NCBI RefSeq assembly: GCF_900108085.1
Contig: NZ_FNVR01000002.1
Coordinates: forward strand, 229,297 to 293,296
Origin: Algoriphagus boritolerans DSM 17298 = JCM 18970
GTDB lineage: Bacteria; Bacteroidota; Bacteroidia; Cytophagales; Cyclobacteriaceae
Reading direction: 5' to 3'
DNA length: 64,000 nt
The position numbers were made by a program, and so were the translations under genes. The first letter of the stretch is position 1. The number at the start of each line of letters is the position of its first letter. Below the pieces are notes generated by a model. That model did not search any database and was not told where the DNA came from. It saw only the letters and a list, made by a program, of their open reading frames with translations. Shown one piece after another: positions 42,760 through 50,648 of the stretch.

Positions 42760-43288
42760 GTGGATGATTATGGCCCTTTTTGGGCTTTTTTTTGTCTCAA
42801 ATCAGAGTTTTGCCCAACGGGAAATTTATGGAGACTCGACTTCTTTCAAAGATCGATTATATTATGGTGGAAATTTCGGCTTTGAGTTTGGGGTACTCAC
42901 CCTGATTGATGTCTCACCACTTGTGGGTGTGATGATCACTCCAAAATTATCCGGCGGTCTAGGCGGTACTTTTCAGTATTACGATGACAATCGATTTCAA
43001 GGTGGACAAGGTACCTCCTACGGGGGCAGGGTTTTTGGGAGGTATAACATTCTGCCCAATATATTCACCCACATAGAATATGAATCAATCAACTGGAATG
43101 CCTACAATTACTTTTTGGAGGACTTCAGGCGGACTTGGACCAATGCCCTCTTTGTCGGAGTAGGGTATTTTGCTCCTTTTGGATCACGAGGAGGAGCTAA
43201 TTTCACTTTTTTGTACAATCTACTTCACGACAATAGAAATTCTTACTATGCTGAACCTTATGCAATTCGAGTGGGTTTTGTCTTGTAA
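42740..43288 (+). CDS. Putative small outer-membrane beta-barrel protein
   Basis: A 182-residue exported protein not assignable to a named family. Residues 1-26 form a signal peptide (MALFGLFFVSNQSFAQ at its end). The mature part alternates aromatic and polar residues in strands such as LYYGGNFGFEFG, GLGGTFQYYD, TSYGGRVFGRYN, NALFVGVGYFAPF and ends with AIRVGFVL, a C-terminal strand with terminal hydrophobic residue. This pattern suggests an eight-stranded or so outer-membrane barrel. It overlaps the 3' end of the DivIC gene by 20 bases. Confidence 0.7.
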   Translation: MSLWKSKWMIMALFGLFFVSNQSFAQREIYGDSTSFKDRLYYGGNFGFEFGVLTLIDVSPLVGVMITPKLSGGLGGTFQYYDDNRFQGGQGTSYGGRVFGRYNILPNIFTHIEYESINWNAYNYFLEDFRRTWTNALFVGVGYFAPFGSRGGANFTFLYNLLHDNRNSYYAEPYAIRVGFVL

Positions 43289-43309
43289 TTATTGCATCTT
43301 CAAACCTAC

Positions 43310-44155
43310 ATGGATTCTTTCATCAGAAAAATTCACCTGGCGCATCAAGAGTGCTCCGACTGCCCTTCGCCTAAGCTAATCCAAACCTATTTTGAGGACT
43401 TGTTGGGATTACTTTTCCCGGAATACTCTGTCCAGAATATCCGCGAAGAAGAAGAGGTCAAATCCAGATTGGAAAACCTTCAAGCCCAGCTAGCGAGCAT
43501 ACTGACCCGCAATATCCACCTGCATTCCGGCGATGGTGAAAAACTGGCCAAGCGTTTCTTCAACGATCTTGAGCAAGTCTTCGACTGGATCAATCAGGAT
43601 GTGGATGCCATGTTTGCAGGAGATCCGGCCGCCAAGTCCCGTACAGAGATCCTCCGAAGTTATCCGGGATTTTATGCGATTGCGGCCTATCGGATCGCGC
43701 ATCTTTTGCTGCAATTGGGGATAAAGTTGATTCCTCGGATGATCACCGAATTTGCCCATAGCCGCACTGGCATCGACATCCACCCCGGTGCACAAATAGG
43801 ACAGTTTTTCTGCATAGACCACGGCACGGGAGTCGTGATCGGCGAAACCACGGTGATAGGAAATCAGGTCAAAATCTACCAGGGAGTCACCCTGGGCGCA
43901 CTCAGCGTGGACAAAGCCGATGCAGACACCAAGCGTCATCCCACCATCGAAGATAATGTCATCATCTATGCGGGTGCGACGATTCTTGGCGGAAAAACTG
44001 TCATTGGTAAAAACAGCGTCATCGGTGGAAATGTCTGGCTGACCAAATCGGTTCTTCCGGGTTCCAAGGTTTATTACCAAACCCAAATGCACCACGAGGA
44101 AGGCACCGTGACGGAAGTCTACGTATTCAAAAATGATATCGACCTGAGCCAATAA
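43310..44155 (+). CDS. Serine O-acetyltransferase
   Basis: Acetylates L-serine with acetyl-CoA, first step of cysteine synthesis. 281 residues from the ATG at 43310 (MDSFIRKIHLAHQ); the frame also opens at a TTG six codons earlier. The N-terminal half is helical. The C-terminal left-handed beta helix shows hexapeptide repeats and the SAT signature SRTGIDIHPGAQIG, FFCIDHGTGVVIGETTVIG in parts and YQGVTLGA. It is long, like the EpsC/plant-type enzymes of bacteroidetes. It is followed 83 bases later by cysteine synthase, the next pathway enzyme. Confidence 0.93.
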   Translation: MDSFIRKIHLAHQECSDCPSPKLIQTYFEDLLGLLFPEYSVQNIREEEEVKSRLENLQAQLASILTRNIHLHSGDGEKLAKRFFNDLEQVFDWINQDVDAMFAGDPAAKSRTEILRSYPGFYAIAAYRIAHLLLQLGIKLIPRMITEFAHSRTGIDIHPGAQIGQFFCIDHGTGVVIGETTVIGNQVKIYQGVTLGALSVDKADADTKRHPTIEDNVIIYAGATILGGKTVIGKNSVIGGNVWLTKSVLPGSKVYYQTQMHHEEGTVTEVYVFKNDIDLSQ

Positions 44156-44238
44156 GGATTCTCCCCACCGGATGAGGCTTACCCATCGTGCACTTCCTCC
44201 TGTAAAGAAAGTGTCAAAAACCCCTCAAATACAAAATC

Positions 44239-45117
44239 ATGAAACTCTTTGAACTGATCGGCAATACCCCCTTGGTAGAATTGGGAGCGATCCCGACCAA
44301 TCCTAATGTCCGGATTTTTTGCAAAATGGAAGGGCAAAATCCGGGTGGCAGTGTCAAAGATCGGGCAGCTTACCAAATGATCCGCTCGGCTTTGGATCGG
44401 GGTGATATCAAGACCGGAGACAAGCTGGTCGAAGCGACCAGCGGCAATACCGGAATCGCTCTGGCGATGGTGGCCAAGGTCCTTGGACTGGACATGACTC
44501 TGATCATGCCTGACAATTCCACCAAAGAACGCGTACTTTCTATGGAGGCTTACGGAGCGAAAGTAATTCTCACACCCGCTGCGCAAACCATCGAATATTC
44601 CCGGGTTTTGGCAGAAAAGATGCGGGATGAGGAAGGCTACTTTATGCTCAATCAGTTTGGCAATCCGGACAATTATTTGGCACATTATAAGACGACAGGT
44701 CCGGAAATCTGGAAGGATACCGCCGGGAAAGTCACCCATTTTGTCTCCGCTATGGGGACCACAGGGACCATCATGGGTGTGTCGAGGTATTTGAAAGAGA
44801 AAAATCCAGCCATCCAAATTGTCGGAACCCAACCTACGGATGGTTCGAGTATTCCGGGGATCCGAAGATGGTCTCCGGAGTTTTTGCCCGCTATTTTTGA
44901 AAAGGAAAGAGTAGATCGCGTCATTGATGTGAGTCAGCAGCAGGCTACCGAGATGACCCGCCGCATGGCCAAAGAGGAAGGAATCCTGGCCGGAATGAGC
45001 AGTGGTGGGGCGCTTCATGCCGCAATAGAGCTTTCCAAAGAACTGGAAGATGGGCTGATCGTCTGCATCACCTGTGACCGGGGAGATCGGTATTTGAGTT
45101 CAGATTTGTTCGGATAA
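44239..45117 (+). CDS. cysM: Cysteine synthase (O-acetylserine sulfhydrylase, CysM-like)
   Basis: PLP enzyme that makes cysteine from O-acetylserine and sulfide or thiosulfate. 292 residues. The PLP lysine is in NPGGSVKDRAAY near residue 40; the phosphate/substrate loops are TSGNTGIAL and SAMGTTGTIMG; the C-terminal SSGGALHAA holds the pyridine-nitrogen Ser motif region. The short length and TTGTIMGVSRYLKE segment favour the CysM type; CysK cannot be excluded. It pairs with the acetyltransferase upstream. Confidence 0.9.
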   Translation: MKLFELIGNTPLVELGAIPTNPNVRIFCKMEGQNPGGSVKDRAAYQMIRSALDRGDIKTGDKLVEATSGNTGIALAMVAKVLGLDMTLIMPDNSTKERVLSMEAYGAKVILTPAAQTIEYSRVLAEKMRDEEGYFMLNQFGNPDNYLAHYKTTGPEIWKDTAGKVTHFVSAMGTTGTIMGVSRYLKEKNPAIQIVGTQPTDGSSIPGIRRWSPEFLPAIFEKERVDRVIDVSQQQATEMTRRMAKEEGILAGMSSGGALHAAIELSKELEDGLIVCITCDRGDRYLSSDLFG

Positions 45118-45184
45118 TCTGGTTAAAATGGCTTGGGCTAAAGCCCCCTTAATAATCATTCACTTTTTCAGGAATGGGCTAAAG

Positions 45185-45444
45185 CACCATTCCAATTCAT
45201 AGGATTGAATTCGAACCCATGAATTGCCCCCCGCTTTAGCGGGAGGGATAAAAATCAGGCAAGACATTTCCGGGCTTTAGCCCAATTCTTCCATTGGCAG
45301 TTGACAGAAAAAATACCGGGCGAAGGCACCATTCCAATTCAAAGGATTGAATTCGAACCCATGAATTGCCCCCCGCTTTAGCGGAGGGATAAAAATCAGG
45401 CAGGACATTTCCGGGCTTTAGCCCAATCCTTCCATTGGCAGTTG
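45185..45444. repeat. Two-copy direct repeat, period 142 bases
   Basis: Copy one starts at 45185 (CACCATTCCAATTCA) and runs about 119 bases to 45303; copy two starts at 45327 and runs to 45444. They differ at a few positions, including one G. Each copy contains a CCCGCTTTAGCGGG-type hairpin and a GGGCTTTAGCCC hairpin. A degenerate GGGCTAAAGCCC lies just before copy one at 45136. Confidence 0.85.
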
Positions 45445-45485
45445 GGAGAAAAATTCCGTAGGCAGGGACGATCTTAAATCCGGAG

Positions 45486-45588
45486 ATAGGTTCGACACCC
45501 TTCGGGGTCGTGGGGATGGTCACGCTCATTCGTTTTCCACGGGTTTCACCCGCGGCTATTGAGAGGTTTGACCCCTTGTCAGGGGTCG
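45486..45588 (+). repeat. Palindromic composite repeat, unit 1 (forward)
   Basis: 103 bases: ATAGGTTCGACACCCTTCGGGG hairpin in two parts, a 26-base variable part, the CCACGGGTTTCACCCGCGG hairpin, the constant box GGCTATTGAGAGGTT, and a GACCCCTTGTCAGGGGTC hairpin. The second half (45537-45588) recurs unchanged in unit 3. Confidence 0.8.
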
Positions 45589-45648
45589 TGATTCTGGCGA
45601 TTTGGAAATAATTGAAATTTGGAATCAGAAAAGATTGGAGAAAAAAAT

Positions 45649-45747
45649 GACGATCCTGAAAGGATCGAACTTCTCAATAGCCCTAGGTGAAACCTAGGGA
45701 AAAATGTAAACGATAACGAGGACGACAACCCTGAAAGGGTTGAACTT
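45649..45747 (-). repeat. Palindromic composite repeat, unit 2 (inverted)
   Basis: Same architecture as unit 1 on the other strand: GACGATCCTGAAAGGATCG hairpin, then GAACTTCTCAATAGCCC, the CCTAGGTGAAACCTAGG hairpin, a variable stretch, and the ACAACCCTGAAAGGGTT hairpin followed by GAACTT. The box CTCAATAGCC is the reverse complement of that in unit 1. Confidence 0.78.
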
Positions 45748-45794
45748 ATAGGAAAATGGAATTACTCCCGACAACTGTACGGGATTCCGAAAAA

Positions 45795-45898
45795 ATAGGT
45801 TCGACACCCTTCGGGGTCGTGGGAGATCATGTGGGAATCGCCTTGTCCACGGGTTTCACCCGCGGCTATTGAGAGGTTTGACCCCTTGTCAGGGGTCG
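45795..45898 (+). repeat. Palindromic composite repeat, unit 3 (forward)
   Basis: Starts 309 bases after unit 1 and is nearly identical to it in both outer hairpins and the central GGGTTTCACCC / GGCTATTGAG block. The variable internal part differs (GGAGATCATGTGGGAATCGC). Confidence 0.8.
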
Positions 45899-45944
45899 GG
45901 AATTTGAACCATCAATAGGTCTAAATGGTCATGAATCGAAACCA

Positions 45945-46043
45945 ATGACCACGGAGTGGTCGAACCTCTGAATAGCCCTAGGTGCAACCTAGGGAAAAAG
46001 GAAATTAAGTTGGTAATGGGCAACCCCGTGAGGGGTTGAACTT
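45945..46043 (-). repeat. Palindromic composite repeat, unit 4 (inverted)
   Basis: Same order as unit 2: ATGACCACGGAGTGGTCG hairpin, GAACCTCTGAATAGCCC, the CCTAGGTGCAACCTAGG hairpin, a variable part, and the CAACCCCGTGAGGGGTTG hairpin with GAACTT. The outer hairpin sequences are new but keep compensating stem changes. Confidence 0.78.
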
Positions 46044-46052
46044 GTGAGAAAG

Positions 46053-46101
46053 GGAATTACAAATTCCAAAAGATATTAGGGTGTAATTACAAATTACACC
46101 C
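46053..46101. repeat. Two adjacent hairpins with ACA loops
   Basis: GGAATT-ACA-AATTCC at 46053-46067, then GGGTGTAATT-ACA-AATTACACCC at 46079-46101. Both stems are perfect and share the AATTACAAATT centre. Confidence 0.75.
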
Positions 46102-46190
46102 AGCGTCCACGGAACCTCAACTCCGAAAGACATTAGACTACGCCGAGAAGGGGACTTTTTTTAAAGCCCTCATAATTTTTCTTACCAAAA

Positions 46191-47102
46191 TCAAAAAAAC
46201 CTTTTCATTTTCTCCAAGCCGGTCTTCACCACATACTCCGCATCCATCGTATAGTAAGTTGGATTGAAGAGTTCGAGGGAGAGGATGATGGGTTTGCCCT
46301 TTGATTTTAAGGTATCGGCTAGTTCCTGCATGGGCGCACCACCGTCTCCCGGGAATACCCGGTCCTTGTCCTGCTGCTCAGTTCTCGGGATTTCGGTTGG
46401 GAAATCATTCATGTGAAAGATATCAATCGCATGGCCATCGAGCATCTTCATTCCCTCGAAGCCTGATCCTCCCCGGAAGAGGTGATAGACGTCGGCCAGG
46501 ATCTTGGCGTCTTGGTCATTCGCCGCCGCAGCTACTGCCATGGCTTGCCCCAAGTGGTAGAAGGATGGGAAGGCTCCCCAAAACTCCAGTTGGGGCATCA
46601 CACCGGTCTTGCGGCCCAGGTCCAGCAGTCTTTTGTATTTCTCCCCTGCTTGGAGCAGATCAATCGGTGCCTCCGTCCCAATGGCTGGTGCCGCTACCCG
46701 TGGGCAGCCCAAGTCCGCCAAGATGCCCATTTCGGTCTCCATCTGGGCAAAGCCTGTCTTGCTTTTGGCCTCATCCTGCGCCATCCATGTCGGAAAACCA
46801 ATGCAGTCAAAAAACTCCACTCCGGCATCAGATGCCAGCTTCTTAAGCGAAGCCACGGACTTTCCTGTTTCCAAATAGGCCTGAATCTCCATCATCCAGG
46901 GCTCGAATCCGTCGTAGCCCGTTTTGGCACAGAGCTCAATGATCTGAGGAAGGCTGAGCTTTTGTCCCCGAATCGTACTGGTATTCAGGGAAAACTTAAA
47001 GGAGCTTTCTTTTTTCTGAGGAGTTTGTCCAAAAACCGGGGCAGTGGTGGCGGCCAGCGGTGCAAGGGCTAACGTTTTTAATAGGTTTCTTCGGGTAGTC
47101 AT
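46191..47102 (-). CDS. Tat-exported sugar phosphate isomerase/epimerase-like protein
   Basis: A 303-residue AP-endonuclease-2-type TIM barrel, the xylose isomerase-like family that includes sugar epimerases; substrate unknown. The N-terminus is a twin-arginine signal, MTTRRNLLKTLALAPLAAT, so the enzyme is exported folded. Motifs: LSLPQIIELCAKTGYDGFEPW in parts, PQLEFWG, ILADVYHLFRGGSG with likely metal ligands, and DIFHMNDFP near residue 230. The start MTTRR at 47102 is the only sensible one. It stands alone, divergent from the following gene. Confidence 0.85.
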   Translation of the reverse strand: MTTRRNLLKTLALAPLAATTAPVFGQTPQKKESSFKFSLNTSTIRGQKLSLPQIIELCAKTGYDGFEPWMMEIQAYLETGKSVASLKKLASDAGVEFFDCIGFPTWMAQDEAKSKTGFAQMETEMGILADLGCPRVAAPAIGTEAPIDLLQAGEKYKRLLDLGRKTGVMPQLEFWGAFPSFYHLGQAMAVAAAANDQDAKILADVYHLFRGGSGFEGMKMLDGHAIDIFHMNDFPTEIPRTEQQDKDRVFPGDGGAPMQELADTLKSKGKPIILSLELFNPTYYTMDAEYVVKTGLEKMKRFF

Positions 47103-47206
47103 GGGTGTTGAAATGAGTTAAAGTTTCCTTTCATAAGAACAGGATGCCATTCATAGATATTTTGGATAAATCTAAACGGATACCGTTTTCAATCGTAATT
47201 TACGGC

Positions 47207-47908
47207 ATGCAAAAAATAATATTTTTTCTATTCACCGCATGCAGTTTTGTGAGCAATGGATATTCACAGGTGGCAGGAGATAATTTAGCTTACCTTCCAG
47301 AGTACCAAGCCCAGTTGCCCTATTTTCAGGAATTGATCACCGGTGGGCAATATGCGGAAGCCTCCCGTCTCATCCAAGGCAATCCTTATTTTGGTTCCAG
47401 GCAGTTTGAAAACGGCACCCTCACCATCAACGGAATCGTGTACCCGGAGGTGCCCCTGTTGTATGACAGCTACCTGGATCAGGTGGTTACTTTTCATCCC
47501 ATTTTCAATCAAAAGATCCTGATCAAGCCCGAGAAGATCGATGGGTTTGTGCTGTCCAATGGATCAAGCTTTCGATTTATACCCGGAAATTCCGATTTTA
47601 TCCACAATCAAAACGGCATCTATGAAGTATTGGGTTCCGGGGAATTTACGGCACTTGCCAAGCGGTATAAATCCACCAAATCCCTGCGCGAAATGTCACA
47701 ATACGATGCGGTCTTTTTAGAGAAGGTAGCTTTTTTTCTGTGGAAAAATGAGACATTCTATCCCGTCAGCAAAGCAAATCAGGCCATTGCCATCCTTGGC
47801 TTGAATCCGAAAGAAACCAAAAAGCAACTTCGGGCAGCGGGGGTGAATTTCAGACAAAATCCGGAGCGATTCCTTCAATTTCTGGTCACCAAATCCGTGG
47901 AGAAATAA
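47207..47908 (+). CDS. Secreted protein of unknown function, first gene of TonB-receptor operon
   Basis: From the ATG at 47207 the product has 233 residues and a signal peptide, MQKIIFFLFTACSFVSNGYSQ; the frame also opens at 47144, but those 21 residues would precede the signal. The mature part contains GNPYFGSRQFENGTLTINGIVYPEVPLLYDSYLDQVV in overlapping parts, and later NGIYEVLGSGEFTALAKR. I do not recognise the family. Its stop lies 7 bases before the TonB receptor start, so it probably belongs to that operon and acts in the periplasm or on the outer membrane. Confidence 0.7.
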   Translation: MQKIIFFLFTACSFVSNGYSQVAGDNLAYLPEYQAQLPYFQELITGGQYAEASRLIQGNPYFGSRQFENGTLTINGIVYPEVPLLYDSYLDQVVTFHPIFNQKILIKPEKIDGFVLSNGSSFRFIPGNSDFIHNQNGIYEVLGSGEFTALAKRYKSTKSLREMSQYDAVFLEKVAFFLWKNETFYPVSKANQAIAILGLNPKETKKQLRAAGVNFRQNPERFLQFLVTKSVEK

Positions 47909-47915
47909 ATTGCCT

Positions 47916-50648
47916 ATGAAGCTTTTTACCAAGTGTTTATTTCTTCTGCTTTTCCTTTTTTCATCCGTAGTTTTTGCGCAGCAGACGAGCGACCGGATCA
48001 CGGGATTTTTCCCCGGAGTATCCTTGGTGCGGTTTATGGAGTTGACTGAAAAGGAGACCTCCTTTCGGTTTTATTTCAAGGAGTCGGATGTGGAGGGAAT
48101 TTCGGTCAATCTACAGGCAACAAATGATCGACTGGAAGATGTGTTGGGTTCGATTTTTCTCAATACCGATTTGAAATTTTCCATTTCCAAAACCAATGAA
48201 GTGTACATCAGTAAGGGTCAAAAACTGACCGTTGATTTTCCTGATTCATTTTTCTCCCAATCCACCGGCAATCAATCTACTGCGTCTCTGGGAAATGAGG
48301 ATGAATTTGTACGAAACAGACGCTATGTCATCGGTGTGCCCAGTGGGGCGGGTACTACTGCCAAGATTCGGGGTCAGGTGATCAGCCTCGAGAAAGGAGA
48401 GCCAATCCAGGGGGCGATAGTTTACGAAAAACTCAGTCAAGCTCAGACTATTACCGACAAAGAAGGCCGATTTGAATTGAGTATCCCGAAGGGAAATCAG
48501 ACCATTTTGGTTCAAAATATCGGGGGCTATACGGAGCAGCGATTGATTGACCTTCAGGGAGACGGGGAGCTGAATATGAGTATCGGGGAGGGAGTCTTTT
48601 CGCTCAGTGAGGTGGTGGTGAGATCCGGAGCGCTGACCAATGTGTCCCGACCTGAAATGGGAGTACAGTCACTGACTGTGCAGCAACTACGCAAACTGCC
48701 GGCAGTGATGGGCGAAGTGGACATTTTGAAAGGAATTCTGACCATGCCGGGGGTCAATACGGCCGGGGAAGCGAGTGTTGGGTTCAATGTACGGGGAGGA
48801 GCAGCCGATCAAAACCTGATTCTTTACGATCAAAATACGCTCTTTAATCCTTCTCATTTGTTTGGGTTTTTCTCTTCTGTGAATTCAGATATGGTGCAGG
48901 GAGTGGAGTTATACAAGGCCGGCATTCCAGCCAGTTTGGGTGGAAGATTATCCTCCGTGCTGCAGGTCACGCCGAAATTGGGAAGGACAGATAAAATAGG
49001 TGGTTCCGGGGGAATCGGGCCATTGACGAGTCGGCTAAGTCTCGATGGGCCGCTTGGAGAAAAGACCACCTTCATCGTCGGGGGTAGGATGACGTATTCG
49101 GATTGGCTTTTAGACTACCTGGAGGACCGTGCGGACTTGGGAGCCAGCCGGGCATTTTTTGCTGATTTCAATGGGACGATTGAACATCAGCTAAACGAAA
49201 AGAACATCCTCAGACTGACAGGATACTACAGCCAGGATGAGTTTCAGTTTGATCCGGACACCGTTTACAGCTACTCCAATCAGAATTATGCGCTGTCCTG
49301 GACGCATTATTTCAATGATCAGGTGGAAGCTACATTTTCTGTGGGGCAGGATGCCTACGATTTTCAGGTGCAGGGAGAGGATAATCCGCTGAATTCTTAC
49401 CGCTACAACTTTGATATCCGACAGCGATTTATCAAAGCGCAATTCCGTCAGGAAAAAGGGGACAAGCACATTTTCTCCTACGGAGTTCATTCCATTTGGT
49501 ATGATTTGAATCCCGGGGAGATTGCTCCTTTTGGAGCGGAAAGTATTGTGATACCTGACAAAGTGGCTTCCGAAAGGGCGCTTGAAACCTCCCTCTTTTT
49601 CGGAGATGAGTTTGAGGTCAATGATCAATTGACTGTATCGGGAGGATTACGCTATAATCTTTACGGATACTTTGGACCTCAGACCTTGCCGGTCTATGCG
49701 AGTGGTGAGCCTAATTTGCCTCAAAATATTACCGGTGAGCAAAATTTCAATTCCGGCGAACTGGTCAAGACGTACCATGGTCCGGAGTTTCGACTCTCGG
49801 GTCGCTATGCGCTGACCAATTGGTCTTCGATCAAAGCCGGAGTGAATACCATGCGTCAGAACATCCATTTGCTGAGCAATTCTTCGGTCATCACCCCGAC
49901 CGATACCTGGAAGCTGAGTGATGCATTTATCGCTCCGCAGCGGGGAATACAATATGCTTTGGGCTATTTTCAAAACCTAAAAAACAATACGATTGAGTTT
50001 TCGGCTGAGGTTTATTACCGATCGATGCAAAACTTACTGGACTACCGATCCGGGGCATCCATTGTCCTAAATGACCGTATCGAGCAGGATGTCCTCGTGA
50101 CCAAGGGAAGAGCCTATGGATTGGAGCTTTTTCTCTTAAAATCCACCGGAAAATTGAACGGCTCGATCGCCTACACCTATAGCCGCTCCCTGCTGCAGAC
50201 TGATCCAAGCGAAGGCAAAGAGCAAATCAATCGCTCAGAGTGGTATCCAAGTAATTTTGATCAGCCCCATAATGCCAACATCGTCCTGAATTATGAACTG
50301 AGTAGGAGACTGAATACGACCCTGGCGGGAAAATACAGTACCGGTCGTCCGGTAACCTTGCCTGTAGCCAAATTTGAATATGGAGGTTCGGAGCGAGTCT
50401 ACTTTGGAGATCGGAACTCCGTGCGGATTCCGGACTATTTCCGGTTGGATTTTTCGGTCAATCTGGAGGGTAATCATAAAGTCAAAAAGCTCGCTCATGC
50501 ATCCTGGTCATTTGGTGTCTACAATATCCTTGGCAGGGATAATCCCTATTCGGTGTACTATATTCCCGAGGGGGGAAAATTGCAGGGCTATAAGCTGTCG
50601 ATCTTCGCAGAGCCTATCCCGTTTATCACTTATAATTTCAGATTCTGA
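47916..50648 (+). CDS. TonB-dependent receptor with STN and regulatory-like domains
   Basis: Outer-membrane receptor of 910 residues from ATG 47916 (a TTG lies two codons earlier). Order: signal peptide ending VVFAQQ; an STN domain at about 30-105 (VRFMELTEKETSFRFYF, VLGSIFLNTDLKF); a CarboxypepD-like beta domain at about 150-230 (GQVISLEKGEPIQGAIVYEKL); a plug at about 245-345 (LRKLPAVMGEVDILKGILTMPGV, FNVRGGAADQNLILYDQ, read in parts); and a beta barrel to the C-terminal YNFRF. STN domains usually signal to an anti-sigma factor, but none is encoded nearby. Its TGA overlaps the next ATG by one base. Confidence 0.9.
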   Translation: MKLFTKCLFLLLFLFSSVVFAQQTSDRITGFFPGVSLVRFMELTEKETSFRFYFKESDVEGISVNLQATNDRLEDVLGSIFLNTDLKFSISKTNEVYISKGQKLTVDFPDSFFSQSTGNQSTASLGNEDEFVRNRRYVIGVPSGAGTTAKIRGQVISLEKGEPIQGAIVYEKLSQAQTITDKEGRFELSIPKGNQTILVQNIGGYTEQRLIDLQGDGELNMSIGEGVFSLSEVVVRSGALTNVSRPEMGVQSLTVQQLRKLPAVMGEVDILKGILTMPGVNTAGEASVGFNVRGGAADQNLILYDQNTLFNPSHLFGFFSSVNSDMVQGVELYKAGIPASLGGRLSSVLQVTPKLGRTDKIGGSGGIGPLTSRLSLDGPLGEKTTFIVGGRMTYSDWLLDYLEDRADLGASRAFFADFNGTIEHQLNEKNILRLTGYYSQDEFQFDPDTVYSYSNQNYALSWTHYFNDQVEATFSVGQDAYDFQVQGEDNPLNSYRYNFDIRQRFIKAQFRQEKGDKHIFSYGVHSIWYDLNPGEIAPFGAESIVIPDKVASERALETSLFFGDEFEVNDQLTVSGGLRYNLYGYFGPQTLPVYASGEPNLPQNITGEQNFNSGELVKTYHGPEFRLSGRYALTNWSSIKAGVNTMRQNIHLLSNSSVITPTDTWKLSDAFIAPQRGIQYALGYFQNLKNNTIEFSAEVYYRSMQNLLDYRSGASIVLNDRIEQDVLVTKGRAYGLELFLLKSTGKLNGSIAYTYSRSLLQTDPSEGKEQINRSEWYPSNFDQPHNANIVLNYELSRRLNTTLAGKYSTGRPVTLPVAKFEYGGSERVYFGDRNSVRIPDYFRLDFSVNLEGNHKVKKLAHASWSFGVYNILGRDNPYSVYYIPEGGKLQGYKLSIFAEPIPFITYNFRF

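Larger units (their letters stand above)
45118..46190. other. Gene-free convergent interval filled with repeats
   Basis: About 1.07 kb between the convergent cysM and sugar-isomerase genes. I find no credible gene. It holds a 142-base-period direct repeat (45185-45444), four alternating palindromic units (45486-46043) and two perfect hairpins with ACA loops (46053-46101). An open frame across the repeats (minus strand, 45236-45529) repeats GLKPGNVLPDFYPS and is a repeat artefact. Confidence 0.85.

Noticed and set aside
44179..45018. Minus-strand 279-codon frame opposite cysM
   Set aside because: Mirror of the high-GC PLP enzyme gene; the plus-strand cysteine synthase motifs are decisive.
45236..45529. 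Minus-strand open frame of 97 codons
   Set aside because: It spans the 142-base direct repeat and encodes the same GLKPGNVLPDFYPS segment twice. No start context or family; a repeat artefact.
45118..46190. CRISPR array
   Set aside because: The repeats are long, hairpin-rich and alternate in orientation, without regular short spacers, and no cas gene is near.
46301..47072. Plus-strand frames of 89-196 codons opposite the sugar isomerase gene
   Set aside because: They are antisense to a clear TIM-barrel gene with a Tat signal and show no conserved motif.
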